Assembly (NCBI GenBank): GCA_036924835.1
Contig: JBAGRR010000001.1
Span: forward strand, 2,309,001 to 2,373,000
DNA: 64,000 bases
From: Nitrobacteraceae bacterium AZCC 1564
GTDB taxonomy: Bacteria; Pseudomonadota; Alphaproteobacteria; Rhizobiales; Xanthobacteraceae
Direction: 5' to 3'
How positions within the stretch are numbered: position 1 is the first letter of the stretch; each line of letters opens with the position of its first letter. Under the pieces are notes generated by a model. The model searched no databases, had not been told where the DNA came from, and saw only the letters and a program-made list of their open reading frames with translations. Below, one piece after another: positions 1 through 8,648 of the stretch. The translations under genes and the position numbers were made by a program.

Positions 1-359
1 GCATTACCGTACGTAACTATCGTCCAACGGACCCTCGCTTGTTTGCAACTATCCGCGTCAGCTATCCCCGGATCATGGCCGACGCGGGACCGTGCGGACT
101 TTGGCCTGAGGACATTGGTCCATCGATAAAGAACAAGGGCTACTTCGAAAACCGTCCGTATCATAATTTTGGCTGCGCAACGCAGCGCAATCTCGCCGCG
201 ATGGTCGACAATCCATCAGACTTGGTTCAGCCTCGCGCCGAAACTCCGGCAATGACATCACGTCGAAATGTCGCATTCGAGAAGTATCGCAAGGGTGCAC
301 CGACGACGACCGAGTATCCCGAGGCGGAAAGAGCCAAACTCAGTGATGTAGGCAAATGA
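1..359 (+). CDS. cpaD: CpaD, pilus assembly protein (3' part, 5' end outside window)
   Basis: The reading frame is open from codon position 3 to the TGA at 357-359, so only the C-terminal ~118 residues are present. The text carries the CpaD-type segment YHNFGCATQRNLAAMVDNP followed by DLVQPRAETPA and a short basic tail. CpaD is a periplasmic/outer-membrane protein of the Flp/Tad pilus machine, thought to work with the secretin CpaC. The stop overlaps the start of cpaE (ATGA), as expected in a tightly coupled tad operon. The signal peptide and N-terminal half lie upstream of the window. Assignment rests on this segment plus the cpaE-cpaF-tadB-tadC genes that follow. Confidence 0.88.
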   Translation, partial: ITVRNYRPTDPRLFATIRVSYPRIMADAGPCGLWPEDIGPSIKNKGYFENRPYHNFGCATQRNLAAMVDNPSDLVQPRAETPAMTSRRNVAFEKYRKGAPTTTEYPEAERAKLSDVGK

Positions 360-1618
360 TCAGTTACGCACGTCAAGATCAAGAAGACCAGACAGTCACG
401 CCCGCAGCCGAAGAACACATCGCGCCTGCGCCGCGTGTGTCGGTACAGGCGTTTTGCGAAACGGTCGAAACAGCGGCAGCTGTGCAGGCGGCCGGCGAAG
501 ATCGTCGGCTGGATAAGGCGCATCTCAAAATACAGATGGGCGGCATGACCGCCGCCATCGAGGCCTATCGCACGGCGCCGACGCCAAACGTCATCGTGCT
601 CGAGACTGATGGCCGCGCCGACATCCTCGGCGGCCTCGATCAACTCGCAGCCGTGTGTGACGCCGGCACTCGCGTGATCGTCATCGGGCGCGTCAACGAC
701 GTGTTGCTGTACCGAGAACTCGTAAGACGCGGGGTCAGCGACTATGTGATTGCTCCGGTTGCGCCACTCGATGTCGTGCGTTCCATTTGTGGCCTGTTTT
801 CAGTTCCAGAAGCCAAGGCTGTAGGCCGCATCATCGCGATCGTCGGTGCCAAGGGCGGCGTGGGCGCTTCCACTGTGGCACACAATGTCGCCTGGGCAAT
901 CGCACGTGATCTTGCATTGGATTCCGTGGTGGCCGACCTCGATCTGGCGTTCGGCACTGCGGGGCTCGACTACAACCAGGACCCCCCTCAAGGGATTGCC
1001 GACGCTGTCTTTTCTCCAGATCGCATTGACACGGCTTTTATCGATCGCCTGCTTTCGAAGTGCACCGATCACCTCAGTTTGCTAGCTGCTCCAGCAACGC
1101 TCGAGCGGGTCTACGATTTTGGCACCGAAGCCTTCGATGCGATTTTCGACACGCTGCGCACAACGATGCCTTGCATCGTCCTTGACGTTCCGCATCAATG
1201 GTCCGGTTGGACCAAGCGTGCCCTCGTCGGAGCCGACGATATCCTCATCGTCGCAACTCCGGATCTCGCCAATCTCCGCAATACAAAAAATATATTCGAC
1301 ATGCTCAAGGCTGCCCGTCCTAACGACCGGCCGCCCCTCTACTGCCTGAATCAGACAGGCGTGCCAAAGCGACCGGAGATCGGTATCGGCGAATTCGCCA
1401 AGGCCATCGAGAGCCAACCGATTGTCACCATCCCATTCGAGCCGCAGATTTTTGGCTCAGCGGCCAACAATGGACAGATGATCGCTGAAATCGCGGCTAA
1501 CCACCGTGTGACCGAGATGTTTTTGCAGATTGCTCAACGTCTAACAGGTCGGGCCGAAACCAAAAAGCAGCGCAATTCGTTCCTTTCACCTTTGCTCGGA
1601 AAACTTCGAGGCAAGTAA
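356..1618 (+). CDS. cpaE: CpaE/TadZ, pilus-localising ParA/MinD-like ATPase
   Basis: 420 residues. The first ~150 residues resemble an atypical receiver domain (VIVLETDGR around residue 80, VIVIGRVND around 108). A deviant Walker A motif, GAKGGVGAS, follows at about residues 164-172, typical of MinD/ParA-type ATPases. CpaE/TadZ places the Tad pilus machine at the pole in relatives. The ATG at 356 overlaps the cpaD stop, which fixes the start and suggests translational coupling. It ends 21 bp before cpaF. Family assignment is firm; polar localisation is inferred from Caulobacter and Aggregatibacter homologues. Confidence 0.93.
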   Translation: MISYARQDQEDQTVTPAAEEHIAPAPRVSVQAFCETVETAAAVQAAGEDRRLDKAHLKIQMGGMTAAIEAYRTAPTPNVIVLETDGRADILGGLDQLAAVCDAGTRVIVIGRVNDVLLYRELVRRGVSDYVIAPVAPLDVVRSICGLFSVPEAKAVGRIIAIVGAKGGVGASTVAHNVAWAIARDLALDSVVADLDLAFGTAGLDYNQDPPQGIADAVFSPDRIDTAFIDRLLSKCTDHLSLLAAPATLERVYDFGTEAFDAIFDTLRTTMPCIVLDVPHQWSGWTKRALVGADDILIVATPDLANLRNTKNIFDMLKAARPNDRPPLYCLNQTGVPKRPEIGIGEFAKAIESQPIVTIPFEPQIFGSAANNGQMIAEIAANHRVTEMFLQIAQRLTGRAETKKQRNSFLSPLLGKLRGK

Positions 1619-1639
1619 GCTTACGCGTGGAGTTTTATC

Positions 1640-3115
1640 GTGTTTGGTAAGCGTAGCGGACCAGAAACCGATTTCGGGGCCAGGGCTCCCAGCCGTGGCC
1701 CCGAACCCGCTCACGTGCCCTCCTTAGCTCCCAATGCACAGCGTGCCTCCTCTCCAAGCGTGGCTTCGCCACCGTTGGCTCCGGCAAGGGCGCCTGCACC
1801 ACCCCCTGTCGTCGAGGCCCGGCGATCAGATACCTATTATCAAGTCAAGGCGACGATCTTCGGCGCGCTGATCGAGGCCATTGATCTTACACAACTCGCG
1901 AAGCTCGATGCTGAATCAGCGCGCGAAGAGATTCGCGACATCGTCAACGAAATCATCGCGATTAAAAACATCGTAATGTCGATTGCCGAGCAAGAGGAAT
2001 TGCTCGACGACATCTGCAACGATGTTCTCGGTTACGGCCCGCTTGAGCCCTTGCTGTCGCGTGACGATATCTCCGACATCATGGTGAATGGTGCTGGCAC
2101 GGTGTACATTGAAGTCGCCGGCAAAATCCAGAAAACCAACATTCGGTTCCGCGACAACCAGCAGCTTCTCAATATCTGTCAGCGCATTGTGAGCCAAGTC
2201 GGCCGGCGCGTCGATGAATCCTCTCCGATCTGCGACGCCCGTCTCGCCGATGGCTCGCGTGTCAACGCCATCGTCCCGCCGCTTGCGATCGATGGTCCAG
2301 CACTTACGATTCGCAAATTCAAAAAGGACAAGCTGACGCTGGATCAGCTCGTCAAATTTGGCGCCATTTCACCCGAAGGCGCGCAAATCCTGCAGATTAT
2401 CGGTCGTTGCCGCGCCAATGTGCTGATCTCCGGAGGTACGGGCTCCGGAAAGACAACACTCTTGAATTGCTTGACGAACTATATCGAAAACGACGAGCGC
2501 ATCATCACCTGCGAAGACGCTGCCGAACTTCAATTGCAGCAGCCTCACGTCGTCCGGCTCGAAACCCGGCCGCCGAACATCGAGGGTGAGGGTCAAGTTA
2601 CGATGCGGGATCTGGTTCGCAACTGTCTGCGTATGCGACCTGAGCGTATCATCGTTGGCGAAGTTCGCGGACCCGAAGCGTTTGATCTGCTGCAAGCCAT
2701 GAATACCGGCCACGACGGATCGATGGGCACGCTGCACGCCAACAACCCGCGCGAGGCATTATCACGTGCGGAGTCCATGATTACCATGGGTGGATTCGCG
2801 CTGCCCTCACGCACCATTCGAGAGATGATTTGCGCCTCCATCGATATTGTGGTGCAGGCCGCTCGCCTGCGCGATGGCTCGCGCCGAATTACGCACATCA
2901 CCGAGGTGATGGGCATGGAAGGTGACACAATCATTACGCAAGATATCTTCGTCTACGACATCACCGGCGAAGATCTCAATGGAAATATTCTTGGCCGGCA
3001 TCGATCGACCGGTATTGGACGTCCACGTTTTTGGGATCGCGCACGCTACTATAACGAGGAGAAGCGCCTCGCAGCCGCCCTTGACGCGGCTGAAGTGGCC
3101 GGCGCGGATATCTAG
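1640..3115 (+). CDS. cpaF: CpaF/TadA, pilus assembly secretion ATPase
   Basis: 491 residues, the usual length for CpaF. A proline/alanine-rich variable N-terminus (residues 10-60) leads into the conserved core. Visible motifs are Walker [10 protein letters not shown] near residue 265 and a Walker-B-like [12 protein letters not shown] near residue 336, with MGTLHANNP just after. It is the hexameric cytoplasmic motor that drives pilin polymerisation, and possibly retraction, with TadB and TadC in the inner membrane. The start at 1640 is GTG, 21 bp after the cpaE stop. It is followed by tadB after 11 bp. Nothing appears broken. Confidence 0.95.
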   Translation: MFGKRSGPETDFGARAPSRGPEPAHVPSLAPNAQRASSPSVASPPLAPARAPAPPPVVEARRSDTYYQVKATIFGALIEAIDLTQLAKLDAESAREEIRDIVNEIIAIKNIVMSIAEQEELLDDICNDVLGYGPLEPLLSRDDISDIMVNGAGTVYIEVAGKIQKTNIRFRDNQQLLNICQRIVSQVGRRVDESSPICDARLADGSRVNAIVPPLAIDGPALTIRKFKKDKLTLDQLVKFGAISPEGAQILQIIGRCRANVLISGGTGSGKTTLLNCLTNYIENDERIITCEDAAELQLQQPHVVRLETRPPNIEGEGQVTMRDLVRNCLRMRPERIIVGEVRGPEAFDLLQAMNTGHDGSMGTLHANNPREALSRAESMITMGGFALPSRTIREMICASIDIVVQAARLRDGSRRITHITEVMGMEGDTIITQDIFVYDITGEDLNGNILGRHRSTGIGRPRFWDRARYYNEEKRLAAALDAAEVAGADI

Positions 3116-3126
3116 GACGAGCCCCA

Positions 3127-4101
3127 ATGAACATGCAAGCGATTGCGCTGGCCTTCCTGAGCTCCGTCACGATTGGTGGATTGGCGTGGGTCTTTCTTTA
3201 TCCGCTGCTCAGCGGCGAGAAGAAGGTCGAACAGCGACGAGCAGCATTTTCTCGCCACGACTCCAGCCCTCGCAGCGAGGAACGCACGTTGCGCTCTCGT
3301 CGCGCGCAAGTCGAAGAATCAATGAAAGAGGTCGAGCAGCGGCTGAAGCAGAACCAGAAAGTTTCGCTGTCGATGCGCATTGCACAGGCCGGCCTGGGCA
3401 TATCGAACCAGCAATTCATTATTTTCTCAGTCATTCTCGGTGGAGTGACGCTACTCCTAACGTATATGAGCGGCATGGCTCCTCTTGCCGCTGCCGGCTT
3501 CGCCTTAGCCGCCGGTTTCGGACTGCCGCGCTGGATCCTCAATTACCTCAAGAAGCGAAGAGAGGCCAAATTTCTAGATGCCCTGCCCGATGCGGTCGAC
3601 GTCATCGTCCGCGGCATCAAGGCCGGGCTGCCCTTGTTCGATTCCATCAAAGTTGTCGCTGCCGACTCCCCGGAACCACTCCGAAGCGAATTCAACGCAA
3701 TTATCGAAACGCAGACAATCGGAATGCCGCTTGGCGAAGCATGCCAACGACTATACGAGCGAATGCCGCTGCCCGAAGCCAACTTCTTTGGAATCGTTAT
3801 CGCTATTCAGACGAAAACCGGCGGCAACCTGTCGGAAGCACTCGCCAACCTCTCGAGGGTCCTTCGTGATCGAAAGAAAATGAAGGGAAAGATCCAAGCA
3901 ATGTCGATGGAAGCGAAAGCCTCCGCAGCTATTATTGGCTCACTTCCACCCCTCGTTATGCTCATGGTCTACATACTGACCCCTGAGTACATCTCGCTGC
4001 TCTGGACCCATCCCACAGGGCGGTTCATGCTTGCGGGCTGTGCCCTGTGGATGTCGACGGGCATCTTTGTGATGAAAAAGATGATCAACTTTGATTTCTG
4101 A
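3127..4101 (+). CDS. tadB: TadB, inner-membrane pilus platform protein (T2SSF family)
   Basis: 324 residues. An N-terminal hydrophobic segment (about 5-27) is followed by a charged cytoplasmic stretch, paired hydrophobic segments around 97-135, the T2SSF domain with FLDALPDAVDVIVRGIKAG near 150, and a C-terminal pair of membrane segments (about 265-320). TadB forms the membrane platform with TadC on which the CpaF motor acts. It starts 11 bp after cpaF and ends 9 bp before tadC, clearly one operon. Length and layout match TadB homologues. Confidence 0.93.
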   Translation: MNMQAIALAFLSSVTIGGLAWVFLYPLLSGEKKVEQRRAAFSRHDSSPRSEERTLRSRRAQVEESMKEVEQRLKQNQKVSLSMRIAQAGLGISNQQFIIFSVILGGVTLLLTYMSGMAPLAAAGFALAAGFGLPRWILNYLKKRREAKFLDALPDAVDVIVRGIKAGLPLFDSIKVVAADSPEPLRSEFNAIIETQTIGMPLGEACQRLYERMPLPEANFFGIVIAIQTKTGGNLSEALANLSRVLRDRKKMKGKIQAMSMEAKASAAIIGSLPPLVMLMVYILTPEYISLLWTHPTGRFMLAGCALWMSTGIFVMKKMINFDF

Positions 4102-4110
4102 TGGGGTCTC

Positions 4111-5088
4111 ATGCTCGATCTTCTGATCGCCAAACTTCACGACGCCAGATTCATGACAATGCTCCTGTCGGCGATCGCCGTCAGCGCAACAGTATGGGCA
4201 TTGTTATCACCTATGTTTGCCGGTGACGTGTTGCAAAAACGCATGAAAGCTGTTGCAAGCGAGCGTGAACGCATGCGTCAGCGCGAACGTGATCGACTGA
4301 CCCGCTCCGAAAAGGTGACGCTGCGTCAAACACCCAAGCAACTCGTTCAAAGGGTAGTGGAAGACTTCAACCTCGGCAAATGGCTTGCCCAGGAAGAAGC
4401 CCGAGAAAAACTCGTGATGGCAGGATATCGCGGTCAGGCGCCATACACGACGTTTCTTTTCTTTCGTCTCGTTATGCCGCTCGCGTTTCTGCTTTTTGGA
4501 ATTGTGTATGTCTTTTTGATTTGGGATGTAAAGCAGCCTGCACCTATAAAGATCGCGATGTGCATTGGTGCAGCGTGGCTGGGCATGCAAGCGCCCATGC
4601 TGTTCTTGAAGAACGCAATCAGTAAGAGGCAGTTGTCGATCCGTCGGGCATTTCCCGATGCTCTCGACCTGCTGCTGATCTGCGTCGAGTCCGGCATGTC
4701 AATCGAGGCAGCATTCCGGAAGGTATCTCAGGAAATCGGAAGCCAATCGATCCCGCTTGCTGAAGAATTCACGCTGACCAATGCCGAATTGTCCTATCTG
4801 CAGGACCGTAAGATAGCTTACGAGAACCTGGCCAAGCGAACCGGCTTAGAAGGTGTCAAGTCAGTGTGCTTGGCTCTCCAGCAATCCGAGCGGTATGGTA
4901 CACCACTTGGTCATTCGCTGCGGGTGATGGCACAGGAAAACCGCGACATGCGCATGAACGAGGCCGAGAAGAAGGCTGCTGCCCTTCCACCAAAGCTGAC
5001 CGTTCCGATGATCGTGTTCTTTCTGCCGGTCCTGTTTGTGGTCATCCTCGGCCCGACCGGGATCAGGGTCGCCCAATACCTGAAGTGA
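4111..5088 (+). CDS. tadC: TadC, inner-membrane pilus platform protein (T2SSF family)
   Basis: 325 residues, paralogous in layout to TadB. There is an N-terminal membrane segment (~15-35), a basic linker rich in Arg/Glu, two hydrophobic segments around 110-170, the T2SSF core (RAFPDALDLLLICVESGMS near 180) and a C-terminal hydrophobic hairpin ending VVILGPTGIRVAQYLK. It is the last plus-strand gene of the tad operon. The ATG at 4111 follows the tadB stop by 9 bp with a GGGG stretch upstream. It faces the TadD-like gene, with 63 bp between the two stop codons. Confidence 0.93.
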   Translation: MLDLLIAKLHDARFMTMLLSAIAVSATVWALLSPMFAGDVLQKRMKAVASERERMRQRERDRLTRSEKVTLRQTPKQLVQRVVEDFNLGKWLAQEEAREKLVMAGYRGQAPYTTFLFFRLVMPLAFLLFGIVYVFLIWDVKQPAPIKIAMCIGAAWLGMQAPMLFLKNAISKRQLSIRRAFPDALDLLLICVESGMSIEAAFRKVSQEIGSQSIPLAEEFTLTNAELSYLQDRKIAYENLAKRTGLEGVKSVCLALQQSERYGTPLGHSLRVMAQENRDMRMNEAEKKAAALPPKLTVPMIVFFLPVLFVVILGPTGIRVAQYLK

Positions 5089-5151
5089 CCTTAGACGCGG
5101 TCGCGGGCACCCGGGTTCGTGCAATCTCGCTGAGTTCTTTGAGGAAGTCTT

Positions 5152-5961
5152 TCAGCTTCGGCTGATTCCGGCGGCCGATGTGGTCTGTTGACCACGAGAA
5201 CCATCGCGGCTGAGCATTTGCTTGAGATAGGCAACATTGGCCTCCGCCTGGTCAGGCGGCAGATCAGCCTTCGCGATAGACTCAGCTTCGCTGAAGCGTC
5301 CCTGCAGTCCCACGACAAGAGCCAGATTCTGGCGGACGCGTGAATCGCTCGTGCCCCGACCATATGCCCTGCGCAGAACCGACTCTGCCCGGGGCAAATC
5401 TTTGGACAGGACGTAGGAGAGACCGAGATTTGAAAGAACGGAGGGTTCTTCCGGCGAAATCTTCAAGGCGCTCGCATAGTAGCGGCGTGCTTCGTCATGC
5501 TTGCCGAGTTGATCGAGTGCCGTTCCCTGCACGGACAGAATACGCCAATCCGGGTTCGCCGGTGAGTGGGCCCGCGTGAGAACATCAAATCCCAGCTGAA
5601 AATTTCCGTTGTCAACCAGAGCCCGGCCATAAGCCGCGAGCAGAGGCTTGTTGCCGGGGTTGGCCATCGTCGCCTGTTCCAGCACAGCAACGGCTTGCGA
5701 ACGCTGCCCGTTTAGACGTAACGCTTGGCCGTATTGGACCGCGGCATCAGCATTGCGAGTGTTCGCGCGATAACGTTCACCAAGTGCGTCGATCTCGGTG
5801 CGCGGAAGGGAGCCTGGCGTGACCTCTGCCCTTGCGTTAATCGAACCAGTCACCTCGGGTGATCGCATGGTCTGGCAGCCGCCAAGCCCGATGGCCAGGA
5901 TCGCGACGGCCGCAGCCGAGCCGAGGTACTGGGTCAGATGGAGTGAATTACGTATGGACAC
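5152..5961 (-). CDS. TadD-like tetratricopeptide-repeat lipoprotein
   Basis: About 269 residues from the GTG at 5961; an in-frame TTG at 6003 would add 14 residues. The N-terminus has a hydrophobic stretch ending in LGGC, a lipobox that puts the lipidated Cys at about residue 29 from the GTG, which is why this start is preferred. The rest is tetratricopeptide-like, with repeats such as AAVQYGQALRLNGQRSQAVA and SVLSNLGLSYVLSKDLPRAE. TadD-type TPR lipoproteins help secretin assembly in Tad pili. Its convergent placement next to tadC supports that role, although in many genomes tadD is co-directional with tadC. Confidence 0.82.
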   Translation of the reverse strand: MSIRNSLHLTQYLGSAAAVAILAIGLGGCQTMRSPEVTGSINARAEVTPGSLPRTEIDALGERYRANTRNADAAVQYGQALRLNGQRSQAVAVLEQATMANPGNKPLLAAYGRALVDNGNFQLGFDVLTRAHSPANPDWRILSVQGTALDQLGKHDEARRYYASALKISPEEPSVLSNLGLSYVLSKDLPRAESVLRRAYGRGTSDSRVRQNLALVVGLQGRFSEAESIAKADLPPDQAEANVAYLKQMLSRDGSRGQQTTSAAGISRS

Positions 5962-6048
5962 TTGGACTCGCAGTGGCGATGGGCAGAGCCGGTGTCCCAG
6001 CAATAGACCATTAACCCTAATGTCTGGTTAATTGAGCTATGATGCTCT

Positions 6049-6126
6049 CTAGTGTGGCGGTTTAGAAGTCCGCATCATTCGGGCGGCGAGTCTGGAATGC
6101 GGGCTTCTGAACCAAAGCCACACTAG
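6049..6126. repeat. Palindromic unit A1 (type I)
   Basis: 78 bp inverted repeat bounded by CTAG. The outer arm is CTAGTGTGG/CCACACTAG and the inner arm resembles TTCAGAAGTTCGC/GCGAACTTCTGAA with some mismatches. It is the first of four units in the divergent intergenic region between the TadD-like gene and the aminopeptidase. Confidence 0.85.
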
Positions 6127-6138
6127 ATCAATAACTTG

Positions 6139-6215
6139 CTAGTGGTCCGATTCTAACATTCGCATCCCGTTTCGGCGGGCATCTCCTGCGAATGTTAGAA
6201 TCAAAGGACCACTAG
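6139..6215. repeat. Palindromic unit A2 (type II)
   Basis: 77 bp inverted repeat bounded by CTAG. The outer arm is CTAGTGGTCC/GGACCACTAG and the inner arm GATTCTAACATTCGCA/TGCGAATGTTAGAATC is perfectly paired. A three-base AAA bulge follows the right inner arm. Confidence 0.9.
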
Positions 6216-6229
6216 CAAATATAAGTTTT

Positions 6230-6306
6230 GAGTGGAGTTTTGGATTTGACATTCGCCTGACGAACTCGCAGCCGAGTGGGTGGCGAATGTCAAATCCACT
6301 CCACTC
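6230..6306. repeat. Palindromic unit A3 (type III)
   Basis: 77 bp inverted repeat with outer arm AGTGGAGT/ACTCCACT and inner arm GGATTTGACATTCGCC/GGCGAATGTCAAATCC. The CTAG ends are degraded here (TGAG and CTCG). Confidence 0.88.
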
Positions 6307-6378
6307 GTGTCCTTCGATTCCAAAGCTCGCAAACAAACGTGCAGCGCAATGATGCGAACTTCGGAACGGGCACACTAG
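6307..6378. repeat. Palindromic unit A4 (type IV)
   Basis: About 72 bp, the most diverged unit of this array. The outer arm is GTGTCC/GGCACACTAG and the inner arm GATTCCAAAGCTCGC/GCGAACTTCGGA. Its right end (CTAG at 6375-6378) lies 47 bp before the aminopeptidase start, so that gene's promoter must lie within or beyond the array. Confidence 0.75.
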
Positions 6379-6424
6379 TGCCGCACTGCTAACCGACCTT
6401 CCGCCTGTACCTCTCGGGAATCCT

Positions 6425-7807
6425 ATGTACCCAGCCTTTGAGACTTCGACTGCCGCCACAGCTATTCCAGTCACTTTCGCAACAAAATCGACCTGGAAGG
6501 CCATTAGCGCGACACTGCCCGCCACCGCGCGTCAGTTTGCGGAAGCAAATGCCTTCACCGCAAAGCCCGGCCAATATCTGGCGCTTCCCGAGGCGGATGG
6601 AACCTTGGCTCATGTGCTCTTCGGTCTCGAAGATGAATCGAAGGAATGGCGTGACCTGTTCCGACCGGGGCAGTTGCCCGGCCTGCTGCCTGCGGGCGTC
6701 TACCGCTTTGCGAACGCGCCACATGACACTCGCCTTGCCGCGCTGGCATTCGCACTCGGAACCTACCGTTTCAATCGGTATCGCAATAACGAAACTCCCG
6801 GCGCGCGGCTGGTTCCTCCGGATGGCGTAGATGCGCACGACATCTCGCGCATGGCACGGGCTGCCATGCTCGCGCGCGACCTCATCAATACGCCCTCAAA
6901 CGATATGGGGCCGGCCGAGCTCGCGCAGATCGCGCAGAACCTCGCAGATCAATATGGCGCGACGTATAGCTGTACTATTGGTGAAGACCTTCTGAAGCAA
7001 AATTTCCCACTGATTCACGCCGTCGGCATGGCGTCCTCGCGCGCTCCTCGCCTGATCGACATCACGTGGGGTAATGCGTCTGATCCCAAAATCACGCTGG
7101 TCGGAAAAGGCGTCTGCTTCGATACTGGCGGACTGGATCTGAAGCCGTCCAGCAGCATGCTGATCATGAAAAAGGACATGGGCGGAGCGGCCAACGTCCT
7201 GGCACTGGCGCAGATGGTCATGGATGCCAAATTGAAGGTGCGGCTGCGCGTTCTGATACCCGCCGTCGAGAATTCCGTCGCGGGTAACGCCTTCCGTCCG
7301 CTCGATATCTTCCGCTCCCGCAAAGGACTGAACGTCGAAATTGGCAACACCGACGCGGAGGGCCGTCTGGTGCTGGCCGATGCACTGGCACTCGCAGACG
7401 AAGAGAAACCTGATCTCTTGATTGATCTCGGCACCCTGACCGGCGCGGCGCGCGTAGCCCTCGGACCCGAAGTGCCGCCGTTCTACACCAATGACGAAAC
7501 GCTTGCCGCGGACGTTGCACGATATGCACGTGAAGAGAACGACCCGCTGTGGAGGCTGCCGCTGTGGATGCCCTATGACGCGTGGCTCGATTCGAAGATC
7601 GCCAACGTCAACAACGCGCCATCAGGAGGTTTCGCGGGCTCCATTACCTGCGCTTTATTCCTCAAGCGCTTTGTCGAAAGCGCAAAGAGCTGGCTTCATG
7701 TCGATATCTATGGCTGGACTCCCAGTGCGAAACCGGCACGCCCAGAAGGTGGTGAATGCCAGGCCGCACGTGCGATCTACAAGTTGCTGAGCGAGCGTTA
7801 TGGCTGA
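6425..7807 (+). CDS. M17 (leucyl) aminopeptidase family protein
   Basis: 460 residues. It carries the M17 signature NTDAEGRLVLADAL near residue 308 and the metal/active-site segment GKGVCFDTGGLDLKP near residue 226, so the two-metal catalytic core is intact. It is a cytoplasmic exopeptidase that removes N-terminal residues. It resembles the shorter alphaproteobacterial M17 enzymes more than classical PepA, so no symbol is given. It overlaps the downstream NlpC/P60 gene by 8 bp, which indicates co-transcription; together they may act in peptide or murein-peptide turnover. The ATG at 6425 is the first start after the palindrome array. Confidence 0.9.
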   Translation: MYPAFETSTAATAIPVTFATKSTWKAISATLPATARQFAEANAFTAKPGQYLALPEADGTLAHVLFGLEDESKEWRDLFRPGQLPGLLPAGVYRFANAPHDTRLAALAFALGTYRFNRYRNNETPGARLVPPDGVDAHDISRMARAAMLARDLINTPSNDMGPAELAQIAQNLADQYGATYSCTIGEDLLKQNFPLIHAVGMASSRAPRLIDITWGNASDPKITLVGKGVCFDTGGLDLKPSSSMLIMKKDMGGAANVLALAQMVMDAKLKVRLRVLIPAVENSVAGNAFRPLDIFRSRKGLNVEIGNTDAEGRLVLADALALADEEKPDLLIDLGTLTGAARVALGPEVPPFYTNDETLAADVARYAREENDPLWRLPLWMPYDAWLDSKIANVNNAPSGGFAGSITCALFLKRFVESAKSWLHVDIYGWTPSAKPARPEGGECQAARAIYKLLSERYG

Positions 7808-8645
7808 TCATCGTCTCACACCCGCTCGGCCAGACCTTGCCGCCAAACACCTTGAAGGCAAGGTGCAGGCTGAGCGCTTCGTCGAAGGAGTGGAATTCGA
7901 GATCTTCGATCCCATCGCACCGGTCCGTCGGGCTCCATCACACGATGCCGCGCTCGACACCGAGGCACTCAAGGGAGAACGCGTCACGATCTACGATCGC
8001 GACGCTGAAGGCTGGGCATGGGGACAGCTCCAATCAGATGGCTATGTTGGATGGCTGCCCGACAGCGCACTGGTGCAGCCGCGCAGCAAACCCACCCATA
8101 AGATCACTGCGCTGCGCACGTTCGCCTTCCCCGGCCCGTCAATTAAATTGCCTCCCGCGGAGGGGCTGCCGCTTGGTGCGCGTGTTGAGGTCGTCAAGAC
8201 CGACGCCAATTTCGCGATCACCGGTCAACGACATTACCTGCCGTTGCAGCATGTTGGATCGCTCGATGTGAATGAAACTGATTTTGTTGCGGTGGCCGAA
8301 AGGTTCGTCGGGACGCCTTATCTTTGGGGCGGCAAGAGTGCGCTCGGCATCGACTGCTCCGGGCTGGTTCAGATTTCGCTCGCCGCCGCCGGCATCTCGG
8401 CTCCCCGAGACAGCGACATGCAGGAAGCCGCGCTTGGAAAGGCACTTCCGCGATCAGAGTGGCCGGACACCAAACGTGGTGATCTGATTTTCTGGAAAGG
8501 TCACGTCGCCATCGTGCGCGATCGCGACACCATCGTTCACGCCAATGCGCACCATATGGCGACGGCGATCGAGCCCATGCGCGGCGCCATCGACCGCATC
8601 GAGGCGACAGGTAGCGAAATTATCAGCATCAAGCGCTTAGGCTAA
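7800..8645 (+). CDS. NlpC/P60 family cysteine peptidase with N-terminal SH3-like domains
   Basis: 281 residues. The C-terminal NlpC/P60 domain shows GTPYLWGGKSALGIDCSGLV with the catalytic Cys at residue 186 and the His in GHVAIV at residue 235. Upstream, residues ~45-150 look like bacterial SH3-type modules (VTIYDRDAEGWAWGQLQSDG and so on). Such enzymes cut D-Glu-diamino-acid links in murein peptides. No signal peptide or lipobox is visible, so it may act on cytoplasmic recycled peptides, which fits its overlap with the aminopeptidase gene. The closest functional type would be a YkfC-like dipeptidyl peptidase, by inference only. Confidence 0.88.
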   Translation: MADHRLTPARPDLAAKHLEGKVQAERFVEGVEFEIFDPIAPVRRAPSHDAALDTEALKGERVTIYDRDAEGWAWGQLQSDGYVGWLPDSALVQPRSKPTHKITALRTFAFPGPSIKLPPAEGLPLGARVEVVKTDANFAITGQRHYLPLQHVGSLDVNETDFVAVAERFVGTPYLWGGKSALGIDCSGLVQISLAAAGISAPRDSDMQEAALGKALPRSEWPDTKRGDLIFWKGHVAIVRDRDTIVHANAHHMATAIEPMRGAIDRIEATGSEIISIKRLG

Positions 8646-8648
8646 CGA

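Noticed and set aside
6049..6378. CRISPR array.
   Set aside because: Units are palindromes of differing sequence with variable short spacers; there are no identical direct repeats with unique spacers and no cas genes.
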